From Candidatus Zixiibacteriota bacterium (GTDB lineage Bacteria; Zixibacteria; MSB-5A5; GN15; JAAZOE01): a DNA stretch of 40,851 nt. A program made the translations under genes and the position numbers. This document shows positions 32,211 through 40,078 of this stretch, piece by piece. The notes under the pieces are model-generated. The model was not told the DNA's origin, searched no databases, and was given only the letters and a program-made list of their open reading frames with translations. Each line of letters starts with the position of its first letter. Position 1 is the first letter of the stretch. The stretch lies in contig DAOUTW010000040.1 in assembly GCA_030668485.1 (NCBI GenBank), forward strand, positions 1-40,851. The letters run 5' to 3'.

Positions 32211-33461
32211 TTAACGAACTTCGAACAACCGCCACATCTCAACATCAAAAAACTGCAGGATAATACCCAGGACAATGACGATCAAAAACAAAGCCTTGCC
32301 CATATCCTGCCCTTTGAGCGATCCCAGAAGTTTCGGCTCGCGCGAAAGGTAGGCCGAGGCGGCAAAAAGCTCCTCACCTATAAGGGTATAGTCACAGGCC
32401 GCCACAAAGAACGGCAACTGAGCCGGCATGGCCGTGCCCGCAATCTGAATAGCGCCGATGCTGTTTCCCGTTTCCGCCATAATCAACGATTCGGCGAAAA
32501 ATGCGCCGATCAAGAAAATGGTCGCCGGCTTCTCACGGACAAAAAGCCCGTCGATGGCCGCCGCATAACCGAATTGGTCGTCGGTCAAATACCGGACCTG
32601 TTCATCCTGGAAGGAATCCGGTCGTCCAACCTTGCTGTATGATTCCTTGACGATTTCCCGGGCCGTTACCATCACCAGAGATCGGGATACGGGAACATCA
32701 ATCCGGGTGTCGTTCTGCGCCGCCATCTTCGAAACCCGACCGAGAATAGACATACTCGCAAGCGTCTGGACATCGTCCATATCATGAATGCCGGGGACAT
32801 AGTAAATCGACCGCCCCATCTCGGTGGCACGCCCGACGGCGTTTTCAACCTCGTCGATTCCGGCGATCTTGCGGATATAGAATGATTTACCGGATTTGGC
32901 TCCCCAGATGAAGTAAATTATCGCACCGGATATGAAGAGAATCGTAAGTAAGACCCAGATACGACCGGTATTAAACCACTGTGCTGTGGCCACGACCGGC
33001 CCCGCAACGGCAGATTCACTGTTGGCGTTCCACAGGTAGACATAATTCACTTTTTCGTAGTTGAGGGCGGCTATTTTGTAGAAGTACTTTTTCCCAATCT
33101 CAACCTTGTTGTCTATGAAGCTTTTGATTCCCTGAGTGGTATTGCCCAGGGTGTCATAGGTGCCCTCCGCCGACTCGCTCCGCAGAACGACATACTCCTT
33201 GACATTACCGTCCTGGAAATCATCGGGAGACAGATCCCAGCTAAGCTTGATAGCTTCTCCGGCATCGTTGTCGACATCCTCGGCGACAATATTGAACGGA
33301 GGTTGCGGTGTCTTTTCCTTGAGCAGGAGGGTATCCATCGCAGATTCGGACCCGGAAAGGCTGTCGCCTGCGACCTCATCCTGAGCTACAATATTTGTTG
33401 GGAATAAGAAAAGAAGGAAAATAACCGTACCTGAGAGCAAACCAAATAATCGTCTAATCAT
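32211..33461 (-). CDS. Cassette 1, A protein: fibronectin-III membrane protein with large conserved cytoplasmic domain
   Basis: 416 residues and first gene of the operon. Signal peptide to about residue 27 (ending NIVAQ), an acidic/Ser spacer, fibronectin-III-like domain (about 52-155), membrane helix (169-189), basic GAKSGKSFYIRK, conserved domain (192-388) and C-terminal helix (389-404). Domain blocks are GRATEMGRSIYYVPGIHDM, DDVQTLASMSILGRV, PVSRSLVMVTAREIVKESY, FLIGAFFAESLIMAETGNS and ACDYTLIGEELFAASAYLS. Charge distribution puts the fibronectin domain in the periplasm and the conserved domain in the cytoplasm. Resemblance to Pfam DUF6754 is from memory. No enzyme motif recognised. Confidence 0.88.
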   Translation of the reverse strand: MIRRLFGLLSGTVIFLLFLFPTNIVAQDEVAGDSLSGSESAMDTLLLKEKTPQPPFNIVAEDVDNDAGEAIKLSWDLSPDDFQDGNVKEYVVLRSESAEGTYDTLGNTTQGIKSFIDNKVEIGKKYFYKIAALNYEKVNYVYLWNANSESAVAGPVVATAQWFNTGRIWVLLTILFISGAIIYFIWGAKSGKSFYIRKIAGIDEVENAVGRATEMGRSIYYVPGIHDMDDVQTLASMSILGRVSKMAAQNDTRIDVPVSRSLVMVTAREIVKESYSKVGRPDSFQDEQVRYLTDDQFGYAAAIDGLFVREKPATIFLIGAFFAESLIMAETGNSIGAIQIAGTAMPAQLPFFVAACDYTLIGEELFAASAYLSREPKLLGSLKGQDMGKALFLIVIVLGIILQFFDVEMWRLFEVR

Positions 33462-33594
33462 AACGATCCCTTGTTGTTTCGGCCACTGGACATTAAAACA
33501 GAAAGACGGTTTAAATCCGGCTTCTGTTCAAGCAAGAAGCGTGTTCCCTGCCAAGTTTTCGGCATACCATTTCCGGCGGCAAAATTAAGTAGGT

Positions 33595-33623
33595 AATCTA
33601 AACTTAGCTCAATGCCAAGTCAA
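33595..33623 (-). promoter_or_regulatory. Sigma70 promoter of the twelve-gene membrane operon
   Basis: Minus strand TTGACT (33618-33623), spacer exactly 17, TAGATT (33595-33600). Predicted start near 33588 and a leader of about 127 bases before ATG 33461. The 253-base gap to the upstream gene holds nothing else clear. Confidence 0.75.
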
Positions 33624-33714
33624 GCCCAATATTGAGAGAATAAAGACTTCCATGGAAACAACCGCACGAAGAACCCGTTACATGCAGTGCTATAATTCGT
33701 TTGTAGTGATTGGC

Positions 33715-34941
33715 TTACGAGTTGGTTTCGGTCCTCAGTTCCAGTACCGGTGCCTCTGCCGGGCATCCCAGCCGGAATGGGAACCAATGGCCGACGCCGG
33801 CCGATGTGTATAGGCGAGTCTCTCCCCGCTCGTACACACCCCAGAGATATTTGGTTGGCATGACTGATTCAAAGACTGACCGTCCCCCAAGACCGATCTG
33901 GGTGCCGTGATGATGACCCGACAATATCAGATTGACGCCTACTCCCGAAGCGTAGTCGAGGCACTCGGGGCGATGGCTGAGCAGAATAGTGAAAGCATCG
34001 GATGGCGCCGATGAGATTGACGCATCGACTGTCCTTTGAAAGAAATCACTCGCCCGTTGAGACAAATATTTTGGGTCATCGGCTCCGGCGATGTATATCG
34101 ATTGCCCCTTGTGTTTAACGGTCACACCATTATTGAGCAGCAGCGGCACATTGGTGCTCTCGTACGATCTTCGCACTAAGGTGAAACCCCGAAAATGCTC
34201 ATGGTTGCCGATTGAGCAAAAGGCTCCCAGCGGCGCCTCGAACTGTTCAAAAAGTCTTAGCAGGTCGGCGTAAACATCGAGACGATCGCATAAATCACCG
34301 GTAGCCAGTAACAGATCGGGGTCGAATATCTGAGCCTTTTCCAGAACTTCCTCGATCTGGTCGAGCCAGATATAATAGCCGATATGAATATCTGACAGAT
34401 GGAGGATTCTCAAACCCTCCAGCGCTGGCGGGAGATTTTTAAAATAGATGGTTTTCTTATATACTCTCACATCCGTGAAGGCATGAGCGACGCCTGATAT
34501 CCCCGATGAAACGGCGACAACCGGAGCAATGGCGGCGGCAGCTTTCAAAAACCTCCTTCGAGGCATCACAATGCCCGCCTCCGCCCCTTCATTCGCTTCA
34601 TCAGACAAGGTGCCCCTGCCCCTGCGCCTTTTTTCGATCCAGTCGTAAATCGAATTGAAAATACCCGAAATCGGGAGCGATAACAGAAGCGCCAGGATCA
34701 CTACCAGCGTAAGAGCAGCCCAGCCCGCCCCGATTATCATTAGCATCTTTTTGTATGAGTAGATTCCAAAAACCCAGAGCGAGATTGAGATAATGCCGGA
34801 CAGCGGGAGAAGATACGAGGCTCTCCGGAGGCGATTATTACGCCACCAGCGGCGGTTGAGGAGTTTCAGGAACAGAATCAGTAATCCTGAGAGGATCACA
34901 AAAACGATGGCGGCGAAAAATACCGGGTACAGTTCAGTCAT
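33715..34941 (-). CDS. Membrane-bound calcineurin-like metallophosphoesterase (YkuE/YaeI-type)
   Basis: 408 residues. Three N-terminal membrane helices (about 5-28, 39-60, 66-91) are followed by a linker and then PRRRFLKAAAAIAPVVAVSSG (about residue 127 onward). The latter is a twin-arginine-type motif with a hydrophobic stretch, and the phosphoesterase domain comes next. All metal-binding motifs are visible: LHLSDIHIGYY (D-x-H), ATGDLCDR (GD..D), SIGNHEHFRG (GNHE), LSHRPE and LSGHHHGTQ. Similar enzymes act on UDP-diacylglucosamine or on unknown envelope substrates; which applies here is not visible. It is the gene upstream of the twelve-gene operon, same strand, but that operon has its own promoter. 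Confidence 0.9.
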   Translation of the reverse strand: MTELYPVFFAAIVFVILSGLLILFLKLLNRRWWRNNRLRRASYLLPLSGIISISLWVFGIYSYKKMLMIIGAGWAALTLVVILALLLSLPISGIFNSIYDWIEKRRRGRGTLSDEANEGAEAGIVMPRRRFLKAAAAIAPVVAVSSGISGVAHAFTDVRVYKKTIYFKNLPPALEGLRILHLSDIHIGYYIWLDQIEEVLEKAQIFDPDLLLATGDLCDRLDVYADLLRLFEQFEAPLGAFCSIGNHEHFRGFTLVRRSYESTNVPLLLNNGVTVKHKGQSIYIAGADDPKYLSQRASDFFQRTVDASISSAPSDAFTILLSHRPECLDYASGVGVNLILSGHHHGTQIGLGGRSVFESVMPTKYLWGVYERGETRLYTSAGVGHWFPFRLGCPAEAPVLELRTETNS

Positions 34942-35044
34942 GCGTAATAATAGCCTTTTCCAACATAAGTTGCAATTTTATACGATTGGAGGAAATCTTT
35001 GGCTGAAAAAATATATGTCATACTAACATAGGCGGCATTTTGTG

Positions 35045-35076
35045 GCTGGTGTACGTCCTCGTGCACCAGCTTTTTT
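35045..35076 (+). terminator. Orphan plus-strand terminator-like palindrome
   Basis: 11-base-pair stem GCTGGTGTACG/CGTGCACCAGC (one G-T pair) around TCCT, followed by six T residues (35071-35076) on the plus strand. Both flanking genes are on the minus strand, so it ends no visible gene. Confidence 0.6.
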
Positions 35077-35191
35077 CTGTTAGCTCACGGGAATGTATAC
35101 CAATCATGGAGATATTCTGTAATTCTCGCGCAGGGACATGACAATAACACCGAACCCTGCATCTAAAGATGCAGACCGATCGCGGGAGGTC

Positions 35192-35335
35192 CTAATTTAC
35201 GCCTACCCCAATGTCTATCCCATACGCCAGTAGAACCAGAGCACAGATCACCATCGCACCGGCGGCCACTGCCAATAAGCCAAAAACTCCCCACGCCTTG
35301 ATTGAGAGTCCAGGTAAACCATTTTGCTTTTCCAT
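35192..35335 (-). CDS. 47-residue single-helix membrane miniprotein
   Basis: From ATG 35335: a short polar start (MEKQNGLPGLSIKAW), then one membrane helix (VFGLLAVAAGAMVICALVLLAYG) and a short end IDIGVGVN. The frame is open back to 35431, but the strong ribosome site AGGAAGGA lies just before 35335 and the upstream part resembles repeat DNA. A stem CTGCATC/GATGCAG (35157-35174) follows the stop. Function unknown; it may be a small regulatory membrane peptide. Confidence 0.6.
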   Translation of the reverse strand: MEKQNGLPGLSIKAWGVFGLLAVAAGAMVICALVLLAYGIDIGVGVN

Positions 35336-35470
35336 CTTATCCTTCCTGACTATGATTAGCCTTAGTGAATTATTACGAGATAACAGGTCTAAAGTTGCAG
35401 GCAACCAAAAACAGGCCCTGCCTGCCCGCAAGCGAAGCGCAGGGCACTCAAACAGACCACTGCCTGCATG

Positions 35471-35499
35471 AAAAAAAGCCCGCCGGGGTGCGGCGGGCT
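35471..35499 (-). terminator. Terminator of the aminotransferase gene
   Basis: Perfect 9-base-pair stem AGCCCGCCG/CGGCGGGCT (35477-35485 with 35491-35499), loop of five, then seven T residues on the minus strand. It lies 35 bases after the stop at 35534. Confidence 0.9.
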
Positions 35500-35533
35500 T
35501 AAACTAATGCGTCAAAGGAGTAAATACGTGGTG

Positions 35534-36823
35534 CTAATCTACCAATACTTTTTCCAACCGCTCAACGATGTAATCCATCTCAGCTTCATTGATAATCAAT
35601 GGCGGGCTGATCCGGATCGTATGATGATGGCTGTCATTGGCCAGCATATCCATATCAAGCAGCTTGCGGCAGAACATCATCGCATCGCCGGACTTAACCT
35701 CGATCCCGATAAAGAGACCCTTGCCACGAACTTCCTTGACATGCGTGGAACGCGAGGCGATATCTTCGATCCGCTTCTTCAGGATCGCGCCCTTCTCAGC
35801 CGACTGCTTTACCAGTCCCTCGCCCTCGATAACATCGAGCGCGGCCAGACCGCAGGCGCAGGCGAAAGGATAACCACCAAAAGTAGAACCGTCGGAACCG
35901 GGTTGGAACGCCATATCCATCAGTTTGGAACTCGTGACCATGACCGAAAGCGGAGCCAGACCGCCGGAAATGGCCTTACCGAGAATGACGGCATCGGGAA
36001 CGATGTTTTCATGTTCGAAACAGAACATTTTGCCTGTCCGGCCCATACCGACCTGAATTTCATCGGCCAGCAGCAGCATATCTTCCTCATCGCACAGATC
36101 ACGGAGGTCTTTGAGAAAGCCATCGGGAGGAATAAACATTCCGCCCTCACCCTGCATCGGCTCGACCAGAATTCCGCAGGTATTTGGCGTAACAGCCTTC
36201 TTGACAGCTTCGATATCGCCGAAAGGCACGGCCACAAAACCGGGAGTCATCGGTCCGAAACCTACTTTATACTTGGCCGTCGTCGAGAACGACACCACGG
36301 TGATCATCCGACCGTGGAAGTTGTTGTCGAAAACGATAATTTCCTGTTTGCCGTCCGGGATACCTTTATGTTCGTAACCGTAATATCGGGCCAGTTTGAT
36401 AGCTGTTTCTACCGATTCCACTCCCCCGTTCTTTGGCAGGACCTTGTTGCCGTGCTCGCCGAAACGAGGCGCCAATTGCGGCAAAATTGTTGCCGCGCGC
36501 TTGAGGAATTGCGAAAGGACATCGGTGTAAACCACATTGGAGATCACCGAGGCATAATTGCCGCGGAGGGCGTCGATAGCCCGTTCGACAATTTTCGGGT
36601 GATGGTGTCCTGCATTGGCTGCCGAATAGGCTGCCAGGCAATCAAGAATTTTCTTGCCGTCCTGTGTATAAAGCCAGGCACCTTCGGTTTTGCGGACAAT
36701 GGTCCCGAGGCGACCGTAATGGTTGGCTCCGAATTGTTCTTCTGTGCCGACGACTTCGTCATCTGTCAGCGCCGAATAACCCAATTTATTGGTCTTTTCG
36801 GTTTTCGTATCTTGCATCTTCAT
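35534..36823 (-). CDS. rocD: Class III aminotransferase, probably ornithine aminotransferase
   Basis: 429-residue PLP enzyme. Motifs: LDCLAAYSAANAGHHHPKIV near the N-terminus, KNGGVESVETAIKLARYYGY, the PLP-aromatic FDNNFHGRM, EPMQGEGGMFIPP, the Asp block LLLADEIQVGMGRTGKMFCFEHE, and LGKAISGGLAPLSVM with the Schiff-base Lys at about residue 282. NHYGRLGTIVRKTEGAWLY and DEIQVGMGRTG match ornithine--oxo-acid transaminases better than acetylornithine enzymes. Substrate remains an inference. The frame opens with GTG at 36829; ATG 36823 is preceded by GGAGGT and is preferred. Single-gene unit with promoter and terminator. Confidence 0.88.
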   Translation of the reverse strand: MKMQDTKTEKTNKLGYSALTDDEVVGTEEQFGANHYGRLGTIVRKTEGAWLYTQDGKKILDCLAAYSAANAGHHHPKIVERAIDALRGNYASVISNVVYTDVLSQFLKRAATILPQLAPRFGEHGNKVLPKNGGVESVETAIKLARYYGYEHKGIPDGKQEIIVFDNNFHGRMITVVSFSTTAKYKVGFGPMTPGFVAVPFGDIEAVKKAVTPNTCGILVEPMQGEGGMFIPPDGFLKDLRDLCDEEDMLLLADEIQVGMGRTGKMFCFEHENIVPDAVILGKAISGGLAPLSVMVTSSKLMDMAFQPGSDGSTFGGYPFACACGLAALDVIEGEGLVKQSAEKGAILKKRIEDIASRSTHVKEVRGKGLFIGIEVKSGDAMMFCRKLLDMDMLANDSHHHTIRISPPLIINEAEMDYIVERLEKVLVD

Positions 36824-36898
36824 GGGCACCTCCAGTCATCAGGTAGTTCTATCGGTTCAGTCACAAATCCGGCTTAACGGGTACCGGAACCCAGCCTG

Positions 36899-36927
36899 TA
36901 TATAATATTGAAACTCAAAAGGGGCAA
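36899..36927 (-). promoter_or_regulatory. Putative promoter of the aminotransferase gene
   Basis: Minus strand TTGCCC (36922-36927), spacer 17, TATATA (36899-36904); start near 36892, leader about 70 bases. Confidence 0.6.
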
Positions 36928-36986
36928 GCTGAATCTTTCACAATCCGATTTTGGGCGCGACTCCACACAAAGGGGACATTGGCCGA

Positions 36987-38081
36987 TCAATTACTTTCAG
37001 TGACCGGCACCGGGGTTTTGTCGATGGTAAACTGATCGATAATCGCATTGGTCCGGTTGTAAACGGTAACAATCATCCTCTCCCCGACCACCGACAGCTT
37101 GCAAAAATGATAATCCATGATATACAACTGACTGCAGGAATCGGTGCGGGCCTGGCCGCGAAGCGGCGCCCCTCCCCCGCCGCTGATAATATAAAAAATA
37201 TTGCCGCAATAGGACCGCTCATAATGGTGGTCATGACCGTTGAACACAATATCGACATCATATGCTTCGAAAAGCGGCACCCACGTTTCTCTCAAACCTT
37301 TCTCATCTTCACCATGCGGGCCGGTGCTATACGGAGGATGATGGAAATAGGCGACAATAAACCTGATCGAATCATGAATCGACTCCAGGTCGTTTCTGAG
37401 CCATTGATATTGTTCCGAGACGGTATCGGTGGCGACGCAGGAATTCAGGCAGATAAAATGAGTGTGGTTTCTCTCTACAGAATACCATTGCTCATTGCCG
37501 GGCAGTTCGAAATTATCAAAATAAAGCTGCGATTGGTTCTCATGATTACCCAGTGACGGGAAAAATTCAGTCTGCGCCCTCATTCCGGCGGTGATCGAGT
37601 TGAACATATCCCAATCGTATTGAACATTACCGTCGTTGACGAGGTCGCCGGTATGGAATATAGCCGCAGGCATGACCGTCATCATCGAATCGACAATCAC
37701 CTTATGCATGGCATGGCCGGTGCGGGTATCACCATAAACGGCCATTGAGGGAATCATATCGATGGTAACAAGAATTGTATCGGCGGCATTCCCATCCCAT
37801 ACGATTACAATGAAATCGGTATCTTCCAGGCCGTCGGGAGGTATTCCAAAAATACTATCGGCATCAGGCGTTAACCATGAGGGATAGGCTTCGAACCGGA
37901 CCAGGTTGGCCGAGTCATCCGGGTCATCATAAATTACTTGATAGTTGAAATATATCCCGCCGGTTGCTTCAACTTCGGTATTGGGAATTATCTCAGGAGG
38001 AGCATTAGTCACGGAGACGCACCCGTCAGCGAATAAAGCCGCGATCAGAACCAGATAAAGCACCGTTTTATGTAAATTCAA
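36987..38081 (-). CDS. Lipoprotein metallophosphoesterase of purple-acid-phosphatase type
   Basis: 364 residues. Signal peptide with lipobox (LIAALFADGC) predicts a lipidated envelope protein. Residues about 25-108 form a beta-rich domain with Asp-Pro-Asp repeats (VIYDDPDDSANLVRFEAYPSW), probably an Ig/cadherin-like fold. The catalytic domain follows: AVYGDTRTG (first motif), FHTGDLVNDG (GD), PSLGNHENQ (GNHE), VAYFHHPPYSTG and DIVFNGHDHHYERSY (GHxHxYER). The last is typical of purple-acid-phosphatase-like enzymes. Substrate unknown. No operon partner is evident. Confidence 0.9.
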   Translation of the reverse strand: MNLHKTVLYLVLIAALFADGCVSVTNAPPEIIPNTEVEATGGIYFNYQVIYDDPDDSANLVRFEAYPSWLTPDADSIFGIPPDGLEDTDFIVIVWDGNAADTILVTIDMIPSMAVYGDTRTGHAMHKVIVDSMMTVMPAAIFHTGDLVNDGNVQYDWDMFNSITAGMRAQTEFFPSLGNHENQSQLYFDNFELPGNEQWYSVERNHTHFICLNSCVATDTVSEQYQWLRNDLESIHDSIRFIVAYFHHPPYSTGPHGEDEKGLRETWVPLFEAYDVDIVFNGHDHHYERSYCGNIFYIISGGGGAPLRGQARTDSCSQLYIMDYHFCKLSVVGERMIVTVYNRTNAIIDQFTIDKTPVPVTESN

Positions 38082-38184
38082 CTTTCCCCCCGATCGCAGA
38101 TTTCCAACATCATTTCGAATTCAAGCTCTCTCGTGGCAATATAGCCCATTGGGATCGAAATGGCCGAGAGAAACTCATTGGAAT

Positions 38185-38619
38185 CTATGTCGATTTGTCC
38201 GATGAATGCAATTCGACACCGGCCTGGTTGGCAAAATTGCGTATAGTCATACCGTGGGCACGCTTCATTTTGAAACGGGCGTAAAATGACTGGACCTTCT
38301 GATCACACATCAAATCTATCTGATACAACCGGTCGAACTTGTCCAGCATACGCCGGGTCAACTGCTGACCGATACCCCGGCCTTGATAATCAGGCAGAAC
38401 TTCGAGAAGAGGAATAAACGCGCTCAATATTTCATCCGTGATGGCGGTTATGAATCCGACGACATTTCCGGTCTCATTATCAATCGCCAGGAAAATTTCA
38501 TCACTTTTTTCAAGTATTTTAAGATGGGTTTCCGGGCTTGGCGGATTGGGCCATCCGACAAAATATCCGTGCAACTGATCGGCAGTGATTCCATTGAGAG
38601 AATCGGTATAGGTAACCAT
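38185..38619 (-). CDS. GNAT-family N-acetyltransferase
   Basis: 144 residues with a GNAT core. Beta4 and the acetyl-CoA pyrophosphate loop appear as LEVLPDYQGRGIGQQLTRRM (Q/R-x-x-G-x-G/A motif: QGRGIG). The family's C-terminal strand region is IDLMCDQKVQSFYARFKMKRA. Substrate unknown. AAGGAG precedes the ATG, and an excellent promoter lies at 38710-38738. Confidence 0.88.
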   Translation of the reverse strand: MVTYTDSLNGITADQLHGYFVGWPNPPSPETHLKILEKSDEIFLAIDNETGNVVGFITAITDEILSAFIPLLEVLPDYQGRGIGQQLTRRMLDKFDRLYQIDLMCDQKVQSFYARFKMKRAHGMTIRNFANQAGVELHSSDKST

Positions 38620-38709
38620 GACGACTCCTTGGCTATTGCTCTACCAGCGTGCTCTCTATCAGTGTGCTCATTTCAGGAGGATACATGCACGATATGCAGA
38701 TCCGATGGT

Positions 38710-38738
38710 ACTATAAGAAAATTGAATATTGATGTCAA
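38710..38738 (-). promoter_or_regulatory. Near-consensus promoter of the GNAT gene
   Basis: Minus strand TTGACA (38733-38738), spacer exactly 17, TATAGT (38710-38715). Start near 38703, leader about 84 bases. Confidence 0.85.
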
Positions 38739-38800
38739 CAAAAGAGAAAATATGAGATCGATAACAGCCCTGCAATAAGGTCACCCCCTATAGGGACAGG

Positions 38801-39253
38801 CTACGGCCTGTTTTTGACGCGCAATTTGGCGTCGATAAGTTGAGAGTGATGCAAGCGAAGTAATTTGGCGAAGCGGTGCACGAGGAAATCCTCATGTCCG
38901 TCGAGATGCTCGTCGGCATAGATCACCTGCCAGACCATCTCGATCAGTTTTTCTTTTTGAGCGATATCAAAGTGATTGTTGATCTGATTGGTGAAATAGT
39001 AAATATCGATACTATTGTTCAATGCCTGGCCGGTCGCCTCCAAAATCCCCTCAACTTCTTCAGAGGTGATAGCAATATGACTCTTCAGAATATCGATAAT
39101 GACCGATCGTTCCTCATCGGAAAATTCGTCATCGGCTCCGGCGACTTCCAGCAGCAACGCGGCGGTGGCGATCTTTAATTTGCGCTCTTGCGATTGCTCC
39201 TGTGATCCCGCATCCGAGCCGTCGCCGAAGATGTTATTTAGAAAGTTTTTCAT
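38801..39253 (-). CDS. TerB/DjlA-N-like (tellurite-resistance TerB family) protein
   Basis: 150 residues, all helical. ATAALLLEVAGADDEFSDEERSVI is the TerB-type acidic helix-turn region, and EKLIEMVWQVIYADEHLDGHEDFLVHRFAKLLRL its second half. The family includes DjlA N-domains and TerB; members bind metal or act as membrane-stress partners, but function is generally uncertain. The longest frame starts with GTG at 39265; ATG 39253 has AAGGTG at a sensible distance. It is 87 bases after the response regulator and may be co-transcribed. Confidence 0.85.
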   Translation of the reverse strand: MKNFLNNIFGDGSDAGSQEQSQERKLKIATAALLLEVAGADDEFSDEERSVIIDILKSHIAITSEEVEGILEATGQALNNSIDIYYFTNQINNHFDIAQKEKLIEMVWQVIYADEHLDGHEDFLVHRFAKLLRLHHSQLIDAKLRVKNRP

Positions 39254-39340
39254 TTTGTCGTTCACCTTACTTTTTTTAACAATCGATCCGGCGGCATGTT
39301 CCGCATTCGCTGCAAACCTTTTGGTTAACCTCCAATTGGG

Positions 39341-39733
39341 TTATATACCGAGGATCTGTTTTATCGCAGCAATATACTTTTGCGGTTTAACCGGTTTTTC
39401 CAGGTAAATTCCGGGGCCGGACATAGTCAGTTCTCTCAAATCAGCCTTGCCAACCTCATCATTGGCCTGACCGGTGACAATAATGATCGGAATTTCAGAC
39501 CAATCCTTATTCTTTATTAAATCCCGGTAAAACACAACCCCGGACTTCTCGGGCATAATCAAATCGAGCGATATCAGATCAGGTCTGTGCTTTCTCAGCG
39601 CCTCCAGGGCCTTAAAACCGTTTTCGGCGGTAATTACATTGAAACCGCCATCTATCAGGGCTACTTTCAAGAATTCCCGAATGTCGGGTTCATCATCCAC
39701 TACCAGAATCGTCTTCCCGGTCGCCTCGGCCAT
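39341..39733 (-). CDS. Stand-alone response-regulator receiver domain
   Basis: 130 residues consisting only of a CheY-like receiver. Acidic pocket VVDDEPD, phospho-acceptor Asp in LISLDLIMPEKSG, Thr in IIIVTGQ and the conserved Lys in YLEKPVKP are all present. No output domain, so it must act by protein contact, and no histidine kinase is nearby. The frame opens at 39745, but GGGAGG lies four bases before ATG 39733. Confidence 0.93.
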   Translation of the reverse strand: MAEATGKTILVVDDEPDIREFLKVALIDGGFNVITAENGFKALEALRKHRPDLISLDLIMPEKSGVVFYRDLIKNKDWSEIPIIIVTGQANDEVGKADLRELTMSGPGIYLEKPVKPQKYIAAIKQILGI

Positions 39734-39836
39734 ATAGCCTCCCATCAGGTCTCCATCAACATGTCTCTATATTATATTCCATCATCAAAAAGCGCAAGCG
39801 GCCTTTTCGGGCCTGAAATAAAAAACCTGCTTTTGG

Positions 39837-39866
39837 ATTTTACAATATATTGTGGAATTTTCTCAA
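39837..39866 (-). promoter_or_regulatory. Putative promoter of the receiver-domain gene
   Basis: Minus strand TTGAGA (39861-39866), spacer 18, TAAAAT (39837-39842), each five of six to consensus. A second TATAAT occurs on the minus strand near 39770. Confidence 0.6.
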
Positions 39867-39964
39867 GTGACACCACAACATGTTGATTGTAAATCGTGAA
39901 AATTCGGTGTAATTTACCACCTCCTATACAGTTAGAGAGAACTGGGTTCGTTTTGTACATAGAC

Positions 39965-40078
39965 AGTGGCAAAAGCCACTTTTGGGCTGTTCCACCAGAG
40001 GCGGATAGGCGCGCAAAAGGCCGCCAGAAGGCGGTTTTAGGCTGTCGCGGTGGCAAAAGCCACTTTGAGGCTGTCGCG
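39965..40078. repeat. Cluster of palindromic repeats ending in GGCTGTCGCGG
   Basis: Three units: AGTGGC-AAAA-GCCACT (39965-39980) followed by TTTGGGCTGT; CCGCC-AGAA-GGCGG (40021-40034) followed by TTTTAGGCTGTCGCGG; and GTGGC-AAAA-GCCAC (40050-40063) followed by TTTGAGGCTGTCGCG. Hairpin arms differ while the 3' tail is kept, as in a dispersed repeat family with compensating changes. Confidence 0.75.

Noticed and set aside
35468-36877. 469-codon plus-strand frame
   Set aside because: Antisense shadow of the class III aminotransferase; its start lies inside the terminator.
38796-38811. Plus-strand hairpin ACAGGC/GCCTGT with T-run
   Set aside because: It overlaps the stop of the TerB-like gene and faces away from it, with no plus-strand gene upstream; likely chance.
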